From: Kofleriaceae bacterium | GTDB lineage: Bacteria > Myxococcota_A > Polyangia > Haliangiales > Haliangiaceae | DNA length: 40,750 nt | Assembly: GCA_018058095.1 (NCBI GenBank) | Contig: JAGPCO010000041.1 | Location: 14,228 to 54,977 of the forward strand | Reading direction: 5' to 3' | Part shown: piece by piece, positions 23,918 to 33,307 of the stretch | How the letters are laid out: the number at the start of each line of letters is the position of its first letter | Numbering within the stretch: position 1 is the stretch's first letter | Program-made: the position numbers and the translations under genes | Notes under the pieces: generated by a model | What the model was told of the DNA's origin: nothing | What the model saw: only the letters and a program-made list of their open reading frames with translations | Databases searched by the model: none

Positions 23918-24883
23918 ATGACCATCCATCCCGTGCTCGACCCGACCAGCCCGGACCCCGCCGCCAGCGGGGACTCCGCCGACGCCACCTACCAGCCGAC
24001 CAGCCCGTGGTGGCTGTCGGGCACGCCGCTCGAGGCCGAACACCACCGCCTGATGCGGCGCCGGCCGGTGCCCATCCCGTGGGAGGCGACCGGGGCGTCC
24101 CACCTGACCGCGCCCGAGCGGGCCCGGCTGGCCGCGACCTGGACCCGGCGGGCCCAGGCCGAGTACCTGGCGGTGTCGACCTTCTCGGTGCTGGCGATGG
24201 ACCTGGTCGCGGCCATGGCCCCGGCCGACGTGTTGTCGTTGTGCCTGCGCTCCGGCATCGACGAGGTCCGCCACGCCGAGCTGTGCCTGCGCATGATCGA
24301 GATCTACGGCGGCAAGCGCGTGCTGCCGCCGCCCGGCATGAGCGCCCTGCCCGACGACCCGGCCCGACCGCGCCTGCACCAGGCCCTGGCCAACACCATG
24401 CTGGTCAGCTGCGTGTCGGAGACCTACGCCACCACCGTGCTGTCGGCGACGCGTGACCTGACGACCGATCCGACCGCCCACGCCGTGCTGACCGCGATCT
24501 ACTCCGACGAGGTCATGCACGCGCGCCTGGGCTGGTCGTACCTGCGCCACGCCCTCGATCGCGGCGGCCAGGCCGCGATCGACGCCGCCGCGGCCATGGT
24601 GCCGACCGCGCTGCGCGGCGTCGCCAACGTGGTCGAGCGGGAGCGGCCGGAGGGCGCGGTGACCGAGGCGGTGCGCGGCCACGGCCTGATGACGCCCGAG
24701 GAAGAGCGCGTCATCTTCTCGACCTGCGTGCGCGAGGTCCTGGTGCCCGGCTTCACCGCGCTCGGCATCCCGGTCGGCACCGCGCTGGACGACTACGGCG
24801 CCGAGTGGGCGGCCCGGGCCCAGACCCCGGGTGCGCCGCTGCGGCCCGCCACCGCCGCGCCGACGGGCGCGGCCCAGGCCTGA
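23918..24883 (+). CDS. Ferritin-like diiron-domain protein
   Basis: 321 residues. A four-helix ferritin-like core with a full set of diiron ligands: Glu82 (AEYLAVSTF), Glu116-x-x-His119 (DEVRHAEL), Glu168 (VSETYATT) and Glu198-x-x-His201 (DEVMHARLGW). The spacing E...ExxH...E...ExxH is that of ferritin-like oxidases/hydroxylases rather than iron-storage ferritin. A 50-residue Trp/Pro-rich N-terminal part and a ~90-residue helical C-terminal part lie outside the core. No signal peptide, so cytoplasmic. It sits between two lipoprotein genes and is only 1 base from the next. The substrate is not evident. Confidence 0.8.
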   Translation: MTIHPVLDPTSPDPAASGDSADATYQPTSPWWLSGTPLEAEHHRLMRRRPVPIPWEATGASHLTAPERARLAATWTRRAQAEYLAVSTFSVLAMDLVAAMAPADVLSLCLRSGIDEVRHAELCLRMIEIYGGKRVLPPPGMSALPDDPARPRLHQALANTMLVSCVSETYATTVLSATRDLTTDPTAHAVLTAIYSDEVMHARLGWSYLRHALDRGGQAAIDAAAAMVPTALRGVANVVERERPEGAVTEAVRGHGLMTPEEERVIFSTCVREVLVPGFTALGIPVGTALDDYGAEWAARAQTPGAPLRPATAAPTGAAQA

Positions 24884-24884
24884 C

Positions 24885-25493
24885 GTGCGGACCACGACCG
24901 CTTGCCTCGTGCTCGCCGCGCTGCTTGGGCCCGGCTGCGGCGCGCGTGTCCCGGCGCCGGCGGCGCAGGTGTCGCCGGCCGCCGGGATCGACGCCCGTAT
25001 CGCCGCCGATCTCGAGGCCGCGGTGCGGGCCGGCCAGGCTGGATGGGAGGCGCTGTTCGACTTCGAGACCGTCGGCGTGTTCGAGATCTTGCTGCGCCGG
25101 TACGACCTGCTCGGCCGCCTGCCCGACCTGACCGAGGCCGAGCGGGCCGACCTCGCCCGCGACGACGGCACCCCGTACCCGGCGGCACGCGAGCGCCGCA
25201 ACGTCGGCCGGTTCTACCCGGTCCTGGGCCAGCGCACCGTCGGCAGCGGCGGCTGCGCCGCGGTCCCGCTGCGGTGGAACTACAACCGCCTGCTCGGCAC
25301 CATCTTCCCGCCGCTGCCGCCCGGGCACGAGGCGTACGAGCCGCTCCGGGTGCGGATCAACGGCCAGCTCGAGCGCGGCGGCGTGGTCGGGGTGCGCTGC
25401 CGCGGCGGGACCGGCGGGCTGGCCCTGGTGTGGTCGGCCCGGCCCAGCGCCCGCGGCTACGACCTCATCACCATCTACGACGACGGCGAGTAG
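24885..25493 (+). CDS. Lipoprotein, unknown function
   Basis: 202 residues from GTG 24885: signal TTTACLVLAALLGPGC (lipobox GPGC), then a helical N-terminal half (ARIAADLEAAVRAGQAGWEALFDF) and a C-terminal half with GRFYPVLGQRTVG, PLRWNYNRLL and GYDLITIYDDG. No known motif. The start codon lies one base after the stop of the ferritin-like gene, which suggests a shared mRNA and a functional link, though the partner is cytoplasmic and this protein is exported. Confidence 0.72.
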   Translation: MRTTTACLVLAALLGPGCGARVPAPAAQVSPAAGIDARIAADLEAAVRAGQAGWEALFDFETVGVFEILLRRYDLLGRLPDLTEAERADLARDDGTPYPAARERRNVGRFYPVLGQRTVGSGGCAAVPLRWNYNRLLGTIFPPLPPGHEAYEPLRVRINGQLERGGVVGVRCRGGTGGLALVWSARPSARGYDLITIYDDGE

Positions 25494-25519
25494 ACCCTCC
25501 GCATCCGCACCGGCCGGGC

Positions 25520-25525
25520 TACACT
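25520..25525 (+). promoter_or_regulatory. -10 hexamer TACACT
   Basis: Six bases before ATG 25532, no Shine-Dalgarno sequence; transcription would start at or beside the start codon. Confidence 0.45.
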
Positions 25526-25531
25526 GGGGTC

Positions 25532-26257
25532 ATGGGGTTCGCGTTCGAGCCAGGCCTGCGGCGGGCCGGTGGCGCGCCGTGGCTGGCGCCGCTGCTGCTG
25601 GCCGCGTGTTCGTTCACGCCGGCCAGCGCGGTCCTCGACGGGGCGGGCCCGGGCAGCGACGCCGCCAGCGCCGGCGCCGACGCCGCCGACGCCGACGCCG
25701 GCACCGGCCCGGGCGCGACCGACGCGCCCCTCACCGACGCGCCGATCGGCCCCGCCCCGGACGCGATCGTCGGCCTGTGCCCGATCGGCTACGAGGCCGT
25801 GCCGGGCCTGCCCAGCCGCTACCGATGGATCGAGGACAAGCGGACGATGGGCGAGCAGCACCGCGACTGCGCCGACGACCTGCCCGGCCAGACCCACCTC
25901 GCCATCCTCGACACCGCCGGCGAGCGGGCCGTGCTGTCGGCGTTGCACGTGGGCAGCTGGACCTGGGTCGGCCTGGTCCAGCTGCCAGGCCAGAGCTCGG
26001 CCAGCGCGGGCTGGCGCTGGCTCGACGACACCATGCTGAACACCACGCTGGCGCCGTGGGCCGACTTCCCCAACGTCAACCGTGAGCCCAACGACGACGA
26101 GGGCTTCGGGCTGGTGTTCGAGACCAACGAGGAGAACGCCGCGGTGCTCGACGCCGTCGACGGCCTGGTCGACGTCCGCTTCAGCAACGTCGAGCGCGCC
26201 ATCTGTGAGTGCGACGGCCGCGGCATCGTCCCGGCCATCGGCGGCCTCATTCCGTAG
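25532..26257 (+). CDS. C-type-lectin-domain lipoprotein
   Basis: 241 residues. Signal LAPLLLAAC (Cys ~26), then an Ala/Asp-rich linker (residues ~30-75). Residues ~80-235 form a C-type lectin-like domain: RYRWIEDKRTMGEQHRDC (first Cys of the fold), HLAILDTAGERAVL, SWTWVGLVQ, GWRWLDDT, then NVNREPNDDEGFG, where E-P-N is the mannose-type calcium/sugar motif, and VERAICECDG with the closing Cys pair. It probably sits on the outer surface and binds sugar or another ligand. Its last 11 bases overlap the convergent MCE gene. Confidence 0.85.
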   Translation: MGFAFEPGLRRAGGAPWLAPLLLAACSFTPASAVLDGAGPGSDAASAGADAADADAGTGPGATDAPLTDAPIGPAPDAIVGLCPIGYEAVPGLPSRYRWIEDKRTMGEQHRDCADDLPGQTHLAILDTAGERAVLSALHVGSWTWVGLVQLPGQSSASAGWRWLDDTMLNTTLAPWADFPNVNREPNDDEGFGLVFETNEENAAVLDAVDGLVDVRFSNVERAICECDGRGIVPAIGGLIP

Positions 26258-27314
26258 CGGCCGGGCGCTCGTCGTCGGGGTGGCCGACGATCCGCCACGG
26301 CTGCCGCTTCATGATCTTGCCCAGCTCCTTGGCGTCCTCGGGGAACTCGGGGTCGTGCAGCAGCTTGCCGAGCGAGCCCTGGCCCCGGCCGACCCGGCCC
26401 AGCACCTCGGCGGCGGCGGCGGCGATCGGCCCGACCCGGGCCAGCCCGGCGCGCGCCGACGCCAGCGCCTGCTGCAGCCGGACCAGGCCCGGGCCACCCC
26501 GGGCCGCCACCACCGCGCCGACGCGATCGAGCTCGGCCACCAGCGCATCGGAGGTCGCGCCGAGCTCGGCCAGGACCACGCCCACACGTGCCGCCACCGC
26601 CTGGGCCCGGGCCAAGAGGGGCGGCCAGCGGGTCGCGACCTCGGCGCCCTCCAGCAGCGCCTGGGTCCGGCCCAGCTCGGCCCAGGCCGCGCCGGCGTGC
26701 TCGACCAGCGCGGCCCAGCGCGGGCCGAGGTCGTCGCCGGCGCCGAGGGTGGCGCGGGCCGCGTCGAGCTCGGTCATGAGCGCGCGCAGCTCGGGCCCGA
26801 CCTCGTCCGCGAAGCGGCGGGCGATCATGAGGTTGGTCCAGGTGTTCTGCAGCACCCGATCGAGGCTGGGCGGATCGACCCCGCGCAGCGCAGCGCCGGC
26901 GCGGATCGGCGGCGCCGGCGCCACGCCACCGGCCGGCGGCCCGATCTCGAGGAACCGCTCCGACAGCGGCCCGCGCGAGGACACGAACAGCTCGGCGTTG
27001 CCCGGCACGCCGCCGGCGTAGCGGCGATCGATCGCCACCCGCGCCACCACGCCGGTGCCACCGTCGAGCGGCCCCGGCGTGCCGGCCCCGACCAGGCCGA
27101 GGGCCTCGACCTCGCCGACGGTGCGCCCGGCCTGGATCAGCGCCGCGCCCGGGCGCAGCGGCCCGGCGTGGGCGAAGTAGACGGAGACCCGGAGCTGCCG
27201 GCGCCAGGGCGGGTCACCCACGAACACCAGCACGACCACCACCGCGGCGGCCAGCGTGGCCAGGGTGACGACGCCGGCGCGCAGGGCCGATCGCTCCGAC
27301 GGCACGACCGCCAT
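26247..27314 (-). CDS. MCE-domain (MlaD-like) lipid-transport protein 2
   Basis: 355 residues from ATG 27314 (MAVVPSERSALRAG; GAGGGG upstream). One N-terminal membrane helix (AGVVTLATLAAAVVVVLVFVG) is followed by an MCE domain at ~50-145 (LRVSVYFAHAGPLRPGAALI, VGEVEALGL, NAELFVSSRGPLSERFLEIG) and a long Ala/Leu-rich helical tail. Such proteins form hexameric rings or tubes that carry phospholipid between membranes. The tail ends GSLGKLLHDPEFPEDAK...MKRQPWRIVG, similar to the end of its neighbour. A TTG at 27362 would add 16 residues. No MlaE permease or MlaF ATPase is nearby. Last gene of the group. Confidence 0.83.
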   Translation of the reverse strand: MAVVPSERSALRAGVVTLATLAAAVVVVLVFVGDPPWRRQLRVSVYFAHAGPLRPGAALIQAGRTVGEVEALGLVGAGTPGPLDGGTGVVARVAIDRRYAGGVPGNAELFVSSRGPLSERFLEIGPPAGGVAPAPPIRAGAALRGVDPPSLDRVLQNTWTNLMIARRFADEVGPELRALMTELDAARATLGAGDDLGPRWAALVEHAGAAWAELGRTQALLEGAEVATRWPPLLARAQAVAARVGVVLAELGATSDALVAELDRVGAVVAARGGPGLVRLQQALASARAGLARVGPIAAAAAEVLGRVGRGQGSLGKLLHDPEFPEDAKELGKIMKRQPWRIVGHPDDERPAATE

Positions 27315-27426
27315 CGCTACCGGCCCCTCACTGGGCAGGTCGATCGACCGAGGCGCCACCAAGCCCCCGGGGATGGGTCGGTCGTGAGATCGAACGAGGT
27401 GTCCATCCGGGGGCCCTGGCGCCGCC

Positions 27427-28449
<1,023 letters not shown>

Positions 28450-28457
28450 GGCGCCGC

Positions 28458-28790
28458 CTACATCGCGTCGACGGTGGCGTCGACGCTGGCATCGACCGCG
28501 GCGTCGACCGCGGCATCGACCGGACGGGCCGCGTCAGGGCGGGCGTCGGGCGCGCCCGGGGCGGCGTCGATGCCGGCGTCGGGCGCGGCCGGGTCGGCGT
28601 CGGGCCGCGGCGGGGCGGCGTCGGGCACCGTGGTGTTGCTGGCGCACACCGCGGGGCTCTGCCCGAAGTCGCACACCAGGCCCAGCTCGCACTCCGACGA
28701 TCCGGAGCACTGCTCGCCAGCGGCCTTGAGGGACGGCCCGCCACAGCTGGCCGCGGCGAGGACGAACAGGGACAGCAACAAGGGCCTCAT
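28458..28790 (-). CDS. Cys-containing small lipoprotein with Asp/Ala-rich tail
   Basis: 110 residues starting MRPLLLSLFVLAAASC. After the lipidated Cys comes a compact module with four Cys (EQCSGSSECELGLVCDF...AVCASNT), of the type common in myxobacterial surface proteins, then a low-complexity tail of P-D-A and V-D-A-A repeats. First gene of the MCE group; the MCE1 start is 8 bases after its stop. ATG 28790 is preceded by TATCCT at 8 bases and no ribosome-binding site. Confidence 0.75.
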   Translation of the reverse strand: MRPLLLSLFVLAAASCGGPSLKAAGEQCSGSSECELGLVCDFGQSPAVCASNTTVPDAAPPRPDADPAAPDAGIDAAPGAPDARPDAARPVDAAVDAAVDASVDATVDAM

Positions 28791-28798
28791 CGCCGAGC

Positions 28799-28804
28799 AG
28801 GATA
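28799..28804 (-). promoter_or_regulatory. -10 hexamer TATCCT (MCE operon)
   Basis: Eight bases before ATG 28790. Likely start of a leaderless lipoprotein-MCE1-MCE2 mRNA. Confidence 0.45.
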
Positions 28805-28940
28805 CCCTGGGCCCGGCCCGGGCGGGCAAGTAATGCCCAGGCGGCCGGCGGCCCCTGGTCACAGCCCGGTCGCTGCTGGCCGGCCGGCACCCACGGTATC
28901 GATCACCGCCACGGTTTCGTTCCCGTGCGGACGCCGCCAG

Positions 28941-30371
28941 TCAGCGGGCGCGGCGGGCAGCGACCGGCGGCATGAAGGTGCCGGCCGGGACGGTGGCGAG
29001 GTTGAACTCGACCGAGATGCCGTCGCGGAAGCGGGCCTTGCCGTCCGGGCCGATGGCCCGGGTGCAGTCCTCGGTGGCGGTGTCCAGCACCACGGTGCCG
29101 TCACCATCGATGCAGACGTCGACCGCCTTGTTGTCGTCGTCGGGGTTGGAGTCGCAGAACGCCTCGAGGCCGTCGCGGTCGACGTCGATGTCCGGCGTGC
29201 GGCAGCCGTCGTAGGTCTCGCGGATGGCCGGAGGCGCCAGCGGCAGGGCCAGGAGCGGGCCGAGCAGGTTGGCGAAGGTGGCGTCGAGCAGCGACTTGTC
29301 CGGGGTCAGGCCGATGTCCTCGACGTCGAGGCCGCGGATGGTGTCGGCGGTCTGGACGTCGAGCACGCCGCCGAGGCGACCGTTGCTGAGGTACGCGCCG
29401 CCGGCGCCGTCGATGACGTCGGCCTCGATGGTGGCGCCGGTGATGCGCAGGTCGAGCACGAGGTCGTCGGTGACCGGGATGGCGACCGAGAACAGGCCGG
29501 GGCCGGCCTTGAGCTGCAGGCCGGCGCCGCTGGCGACGATCTCACCCGAGGTGAAGGCGATGACCGGGGCGCCGCCGGCCGCGAACGACAGTGGGTCGAG
29601 GGTCAGCGTCTCCGGGTTGGGCGCGGTGTCGAACGGGTTGCACAGGATGGTCGTGCCGTCGACGCCGCGATCGGCGCGGCCGTCGCAGTCGTTGTCGAGC
29701 CCGTCACCACACACCTCGGTCGCGCCAGTGCCGCCGACCAGGTTGTTGGTGTCGTCGCAGTCGCCGGCCGCGATCGACACGCCGTCGGTGTCGCGATCCA
29801 TGGCGTCGGTCGACGGCGCGTTGCTGGTCGGGTCCTCGTCGGCCAGGCCGTCGCAGTCATCGTCGAGGAAGTTGCCGACGACCTCGGCCACGCTGGCGTT
29901 GACGCCCATCGCGCTGTCGTTGCACTCGCCGTCGTCGCGCGCGGTGTCGGCGTTGTCGCCGTCGCGGTCGAACGTGTACTCGCCGGCGTACAGCGCGAAC
30001 TTGACGCAGCTGTCGGCCGCGATGGCGGGCAGGTCGAAGAACTCGAACGGGATGATGAGCGAGTAGTCGGCCAGGGAGTCGTCGATGGCGTCCTGGGCCA
30101 GGCTGCCGATGCCGGCCAGCTTGTTGTCGGGCTGGCCGTCGCCGTCGAGGTCGAAGCCGTCCATCTTGGTGCCGATGCCGAACGACGAGATCACCATGTG
30201 CGAGGTGCCGGCGTACGGCGTGATCGCCGCGCCCATACACTCGGGCTTGGGCTCGAACAGTGGCGGCAGGGTCGGCCGGGCATCCGGGCCCGCGCCGTCA
30301 TCGCCGCCGCAGGCAGCGACCGGCGAGAGCAAGAGCATGAACAACGACGAACGAAGCCAAGGCTTGGGCAT
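28941..30371 (-). CDS. Lipoprotein with MopE-type metal-binding motifs
   Basis: 476 residues from ATG 30371 (MPKPWLRSSLFMLLLSPVAAC; GGGAGGA in front). The mature protein has Asp-rich metal loops (DLDGDGQPDN, DRDGDNADTARDDGEC) and two MopE-type motifs, FLDDDCDGLADED and GLDNDCDGRADRG, followed by a strand-rich domain (DLRITGATIEADVIDGAGG...) and a last Asp-rich stretch DVDRDGLEAFCDSNPDDDN. MopE-type motifs bind calcium or copper in related surface proteins; here calcium is the likeliest. About ten Cys probably form disulfides. It seems to stand alone, with its own promoter (TATGGT). Confidence 0.8.
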   Translation of the reverse strand: MPKPWLRSSLFMLLLSPVAACGGDDGAGPDARPTLPPLFEPKPECMGAAITPYAGTSHMVISSFGIGTKMDGFDLDGDGQPDNKLAGIGSLAQDAIDDSLADYSLIIPFEFFDLPAIAADSCVKFALYAGEYTFDRDGDNADTARDDGECNDSAMGVNASVAEVVGNFLDDDCDGLADEDPTSNAPSTDAMDRDTDGVSIAAGDCDDTNNLVGGTGATEVCGDGLDNDCDGRADRGVDGTTILCNPFDTAPNPETLTLDPLSFAAGGAPVIAFTSGEIVASGAGLQLKAGPGLFSVAIPVTDDLVLDLRITGATIEADVIDGAGGAYLSNGRLGGVLDVQTADTIRGLDVEDIGLTPDKSLLDATFANLLGPLLALPLAPPAIRETYDGCRTPDIDVDRDGLEAFCDSNPDDDNKAVDVCIDGDGTVVLDTATEDCTRAIGPDGKARFRDGISVEFNLATVPAGTFMPPVAARRAR

Positions 30372-30392
30372 GTGTCCTCCCACGAGGCCGCG

Positions 30393-30398
30393 ACCATA
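30393..30398 (-). promoter_or_regulatory. -10 hexamer TATGGT
   Basis: 21 bases before ATG 30371, leaving room for the GGGAGGA ribosome-binding site in a short leader. Confidence 0.4.
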
Positions 30399-30478
30399 GC
30401 CAGGTCCCGCGTCGACGGTCAACGCCAAAGCCCCCGGTGCGGCGTGGGGTGACGGTCGCTGCGACCTCCGTCACCAGG

Positions 30479-30484
30479 TAGGAT
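30479..30484 (+). promoter_or_regulatory. -10 hexamer TAGGAT
   Basis: Six bases before the GTG at 30491; no Shine-Dalgarno sequence. Confidence 0.45.
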
Positions 30485-30490
30485 GCGGCC

Positions 30491-31309
30491 GTGCCGCGCC
30501 CCCACCCGCTGACGCCGTGCGCCATCGCCACCGCGCTGGTGATGGCCGCCGTCGGCGGCCCGGCAGCCGACGCCCACGTCCAGCCCGCGGTCGACCGCAA
30601 CAACCGCTACCTCAAGCTCAGCCCCCACGGCGGCCGGGTCCGGCTGGTCTACACCGTGTACTTCGGCGAGATCCCCGGCGCCGCGGCCCGGCGCAACATG
30701 GACACCAACCACGACGGGGCGCTGAGCGACGCCGAGTCGACCCCGGTCGGCCTGCGGCTGGGCGAGGCGGTGCGGCCGGCGCTCGAGGTACTCATCGATG
30801 GCCAGCCGGTCCCGCTGCGGTGGGACCAGATCGACGTCGGCCTGGGCGCGCCGGTGGTGGCGGCCGGGTCCTTCTCGGTCGACCTGGTGGCCTGGCTGTG
30901 TGCACCCGCCAGCGCCCGCGGCCGCGGCGCCCACCACATCGAGCTGCGCGACCGCTTCGCCCTGCCCGCCCCCGGTGAGACCGAGCTGCGGGCCGAGCCC
31001 GACCTCGGCGTCCGGGTCAGCAAGGTCACCATCGGCGGCGAGCTGGCCCGGGGCGAGGACGTCAAGCTGTCGGGCGCGGCCGAGCCGCTGGCCGACGGCT
31101 GGGTCGTGCACTACGAGGTTGGCCCCGAGGCCGCCCTCGGCGCCGACGGCTGCGCGGCCGGCCCGGGGGGCAGCGGCAGCGGCAGCGGCCGCGGCCGGGC
31201 CTGGTGGCTGGCCCTGGTCGGCGCCGCGGTGCTCGGCGCCGGCCTCCTGGGCTGGAAGGTCAGAACTTCCAGGGGTACGCGAACGAGCCGCCGTTCTGCG
31301 TCTTCTTGA
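30491..31309 (+). CDS. Exported protein with EF-hand-like loop and C-terminal membrane anchor
   Basis: 272 residues from GTG 30491. Signal peptide with probable cleavage after GGPAADA (mature HVQPAVDRNN). A strand-rich domain contains one EF-hand-like loop, DTNHDGALSDAE (D1, N3, D5, E12). A Gly/Ser linker then leads to a single helix WWLALVGAAVLGAGLLGW and a basic tail, i.e. an anchor with most of the chain outside the cytoplasm. Its last ~50 bases overlap the end of the convergent GltJ-like gene. The layout recalls high-affinity nickel/cobalt-type exported proteins that begin with a His after the signal, but no family is assigned. Confidence 0.72.
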   Translation: MPRPHPLTPCAIATALVMAAVGGPAADAHVQPAVDRNNRYLKLSPHGGRVRLVYTVYFGEIPGAAARRNMDTNHDGALSDAESTPVGLRLGEAVRPALEVLIDGQPVPLRWDQIDVGLGAPVVAAGSFSVDLVAWLCAPASARGRGAHHIELRDRFALPAPGETELRAEPDLGVRVSKVTIGGELARGEDVKLSGAAEPLADGWVVHYEVGPEAALGADGCAAGPGGSGSGSGRGRAWWLALVGAAVLGAGLLGWKVRTSRGTRTSRRSASS

Positions 31310-33116
31310 ACGAGGCCTTCGACATCGCGCTAGCCACGCACGAGCCGAGGCCGGCGTCGGGCGACGACTTGACGGTGGCCGAGGTGACCGAGCCGCTCGG
31401 CGACACCTTGACCGACACCTTCACCTCGCCACGCGCCTTGTGCTGGGTGCCGCACGCGGTGACCCGGCCCTTGACCTTGTTGACGCCGTCCTGGATGGCG
31501 GCGCGGTCGAGCGTCTCGGGCAGGTTCGGGTCCTTGCCGCCGCCGGTGGTCGATCCACCACTCGGCTTGCTGCCGCCGCCCTTCTTGGCGTACTTGGCGC
31601 AGCAGGCCCCGGCGTTGCCGGCGAGGATACACGACACCTCGTCGCAGCCGCCATCGTCGCCGCCGGCCGGCTTGCTGCCGGTGCTGCCGGTGCTGCCGCC
31701 GCTGGGCTTGTCGCGCGACCCCGAGCTGCCCGAGCTGCTGCTGGTCGAGCCGCCTCGCGGCTTGCTGCCGGTGTCGCCGGTCGGCTTGGTGCCGCCGCTG
31801 CTCGGCTTGCTGCCGGTATCGCCGCTGCTCGGCTTGTCGCCGCCGCTCGGCTTGTCGCCGGTCTCGCCGCTCGGCTTGTCGCCGGTCTCGCCGCTCGGCT
31901 TGTCGCCGGTCTCGCCGCTCGGCTTGTCGCCGGTCTCGCCGCTCGGCTTGTCGCCGGTCTCGCCCGTCGGCTTGTCGCCGGTCTCCCCGGCGGGCTTGTC
32001 GCCGGTCTCGCCGGTCGGCTTGGTCGAGGGCGTGTCAGCCTGCGCGACCTGCGTGCCCTTCTTGTCGTCGCCGCCGCTGAGGAGGATGATGATCAACACC
32101 ACCAGCGCGACCGCGACCGCGCCGCCGGCGGCGATCAGGCCGTACATGAGCTTCTGGTTGCCGCCGCGGCTCCCCCCGGTCGGGACGATCACCGCCGGCT
32201 CGGCGAAGCCGCTCGACGCGAACACCGGCAGGTCGTCGACCGAGCCGATGGCCGACGAGGCGCCGGTCTGCTTGCTGCTGCCGCGCTCGCCCATGTACGC
32301 GGTGGCCATGGACCGGATGTCGATGAGGCCCGAGCCCTCGCCACCGGCGGGTGCACCGCCGGCCGCCGGGGCCGCGCCGCCGGCCGACGACGCCGCGGCC
32401 GGCTTCGGGCTGTCGGACGCCAGCTTGGCCAGGTTGTTGAGGGAGAACAGCACCGAGTTCTCGTTGCGCTCGCCCTTGAGGCGCGACCCCGCGGCCGCCG
32501 CCGGCTCGGGCGCGGCGGCCGCGGCGCGACCACCCCCACCGAACAGCGCGCCGCCGTCGTCGTCCTCGGCCACGTCCCGCGGCGCCGCGCGGGCGCCGAA
32601 CAGATCGTTGGGATCGCTGCGCACGGTCCCGGTCTCGTCGCCGACCGCGGCGCCGAACATCGCGGCGACCGCGTCCTGTCGGCTGCCGGGCTGCGCGGTG
32701 GTCGTGTTGCCCGAGACGGCCAGGGCCGCGAACACGTCGACCTGCGATAGCGGCTGCCAGTCGGCGAAGCCCTCGCGCCACACGAACGTCTCGGCGTCGA
32801 TCTGCCCGGACGCGAAGCGCTGCTGCACCTCGGCCACGGTCAGCGGGCCGACCTGCTCCTGGTCGATGACCACGTGCCAGACCGACTCGTCGCCGCCGGC
32901 GGCGCCCTCGTCGTAGCCGGGCTCCTGGTTGTAGTCGAAGACCCGGGTCTCCTTCTGATCGAACTGCGCTGGCGCCGGCTCCTCGGCCCCGCCAGCCCCG
33001 CCGCGGACGACGATGATGTTGCTGCACTTCTTGCAGCGGATCTTGAAGACCTTGCCTTTGACCTTGTCGTCGGCAATCGAGTACTTGGCCGAACAGGCGT
33101 CGCAGACGATTTTCAT
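31260..33116 (-). CDS. GltJ/AgmX-like protein: zinc ribbon, GYF domain, TM helix, TonB-like C-terminus
   Basis: 618 residues. Order: MJ0042-type zinc ribbon (Cys5, 8, 28, 31; MKIVCDACSAKYSI...KIRCKKCSN), GYF_2 domain ~79-130 (VWHVVIDQEQVGPLTVAEV), Ala-rich cytoplasmic linker, one membrane helix ~322-347, seven GETGDKP(S/T/A) repeats, a Gly/Ser linker with a CDEVSCI...GACC cluster, and a C-terminal AgmX/PglI-type domain ~533-618 (VNKVKGRVTACG, GEVKVSVKVSPSGSV) like TonB. In Myxococcus, GltJ of this build links the Glt gliding complex to MglA in the cytoplasm and to the outer membrane. No other glt/agl gene is here. AGGAAG precedes ATG 33116. Confidence 0.85.
   Translation of the reverse strand: MKIVCDACSAKYSIADDKVKGKVFKIRCKKCSNIIVVRGGAGGAEEPAPAQFDQKETRVFDYNQEPGYDEGAAGGDESVWHVVIDQEQVGPLTVAEVQQRFASGQIDAETFVWREGFADWQPLSQVDVFAALAVSGNTTTAQPGSRQDAVAAMFGAAVGDETGTVRSDPNDLFGARAAPRDVAEDDDGGALFGGGGRAAAAAPEPAAAAGSRLKGERNENSVLFSLNNLAKLASDSPKPAAASSAGGAAPAAGGAPAGGEGSGLIDIRSMATAYMGERGSSKQTGASSAIGSVDDLPVFASSGFAEPAVIVPTGGSRGGNQKLMYGLIAAGGAVAVALVVLIIILLSGGDDKKGTQVAQADTPSTKPTGETGDKPAGETGDKPTGETGDKPSGETGDKPSGETGDKPSGETGDKPSGETGDKPSGGDKPSSGDTGSKPSSGGTKPTGDTGSKPRGGSTSSSSGSSGSRDKPSGGSTGSTGSKPAGGDDGGCDEVSCILAGNAGACCAKYAKKGGGSKPSGGSTTGGGKDPNLPETLDRAAIQDGVNKVKGRVTACGTQHKARGEVKVSVKVSPSGSVTSATVKSSPDAGLGSCVASAMSKASFKKTQNGGSFAYPWKF
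31845..32012 (-). repeat. 24-bp tandem repeat encoding GETGDKP(S/T/A)
   Basis: Seven in-frame units of eight residues in the periplasmic stalk of the GltJ-like protein. Four units are nearly identical at DNA level, so copy number may vary between strains. Confidence 0.9.
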
Positions 33117-33193
33117 GGATGCTTCCTACCTGGGGGGACCGTGGGGGGTCGTCCTTGCCTCATGGACCCGGTGCCCCCCCGGGACCTTGGCAA

Positions 33194-33202
33194 AATCTAA
33201 CA
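33194..33202 (-). promoter_or_regulatory. Extended -10 (TG-T-TAGATT) of the GltJ-like gene
   Basis: The minus strand reads TGTTAGATT, about 78 bases before ATG 33116. It lies in the least GC-rich stretch of the 191-base gap after purA. The leader contains G-runs (GGTCCCGGGGGGGC) that could fold. Confidence 0.4.
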
Positions 33203-33307
33203 CAGGCACTCCCGGGCCGAGGCCAGGCGGGCGCGCTGTTTGCCAGCTCGCGGCGGTCACACCAGCGACGACCGGGCCAGACGTTCAGGTCGCGCCTGCG
33301 TCGGTGG

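Noticed and set aside
24793-25328. Minus-strand frames opposite the 24885 lipoprotein
   Set aside because: Arg/Ala/Gly-rich shadows. The plus strand has a lipoprotein signal and starts one base after the preceding gene.
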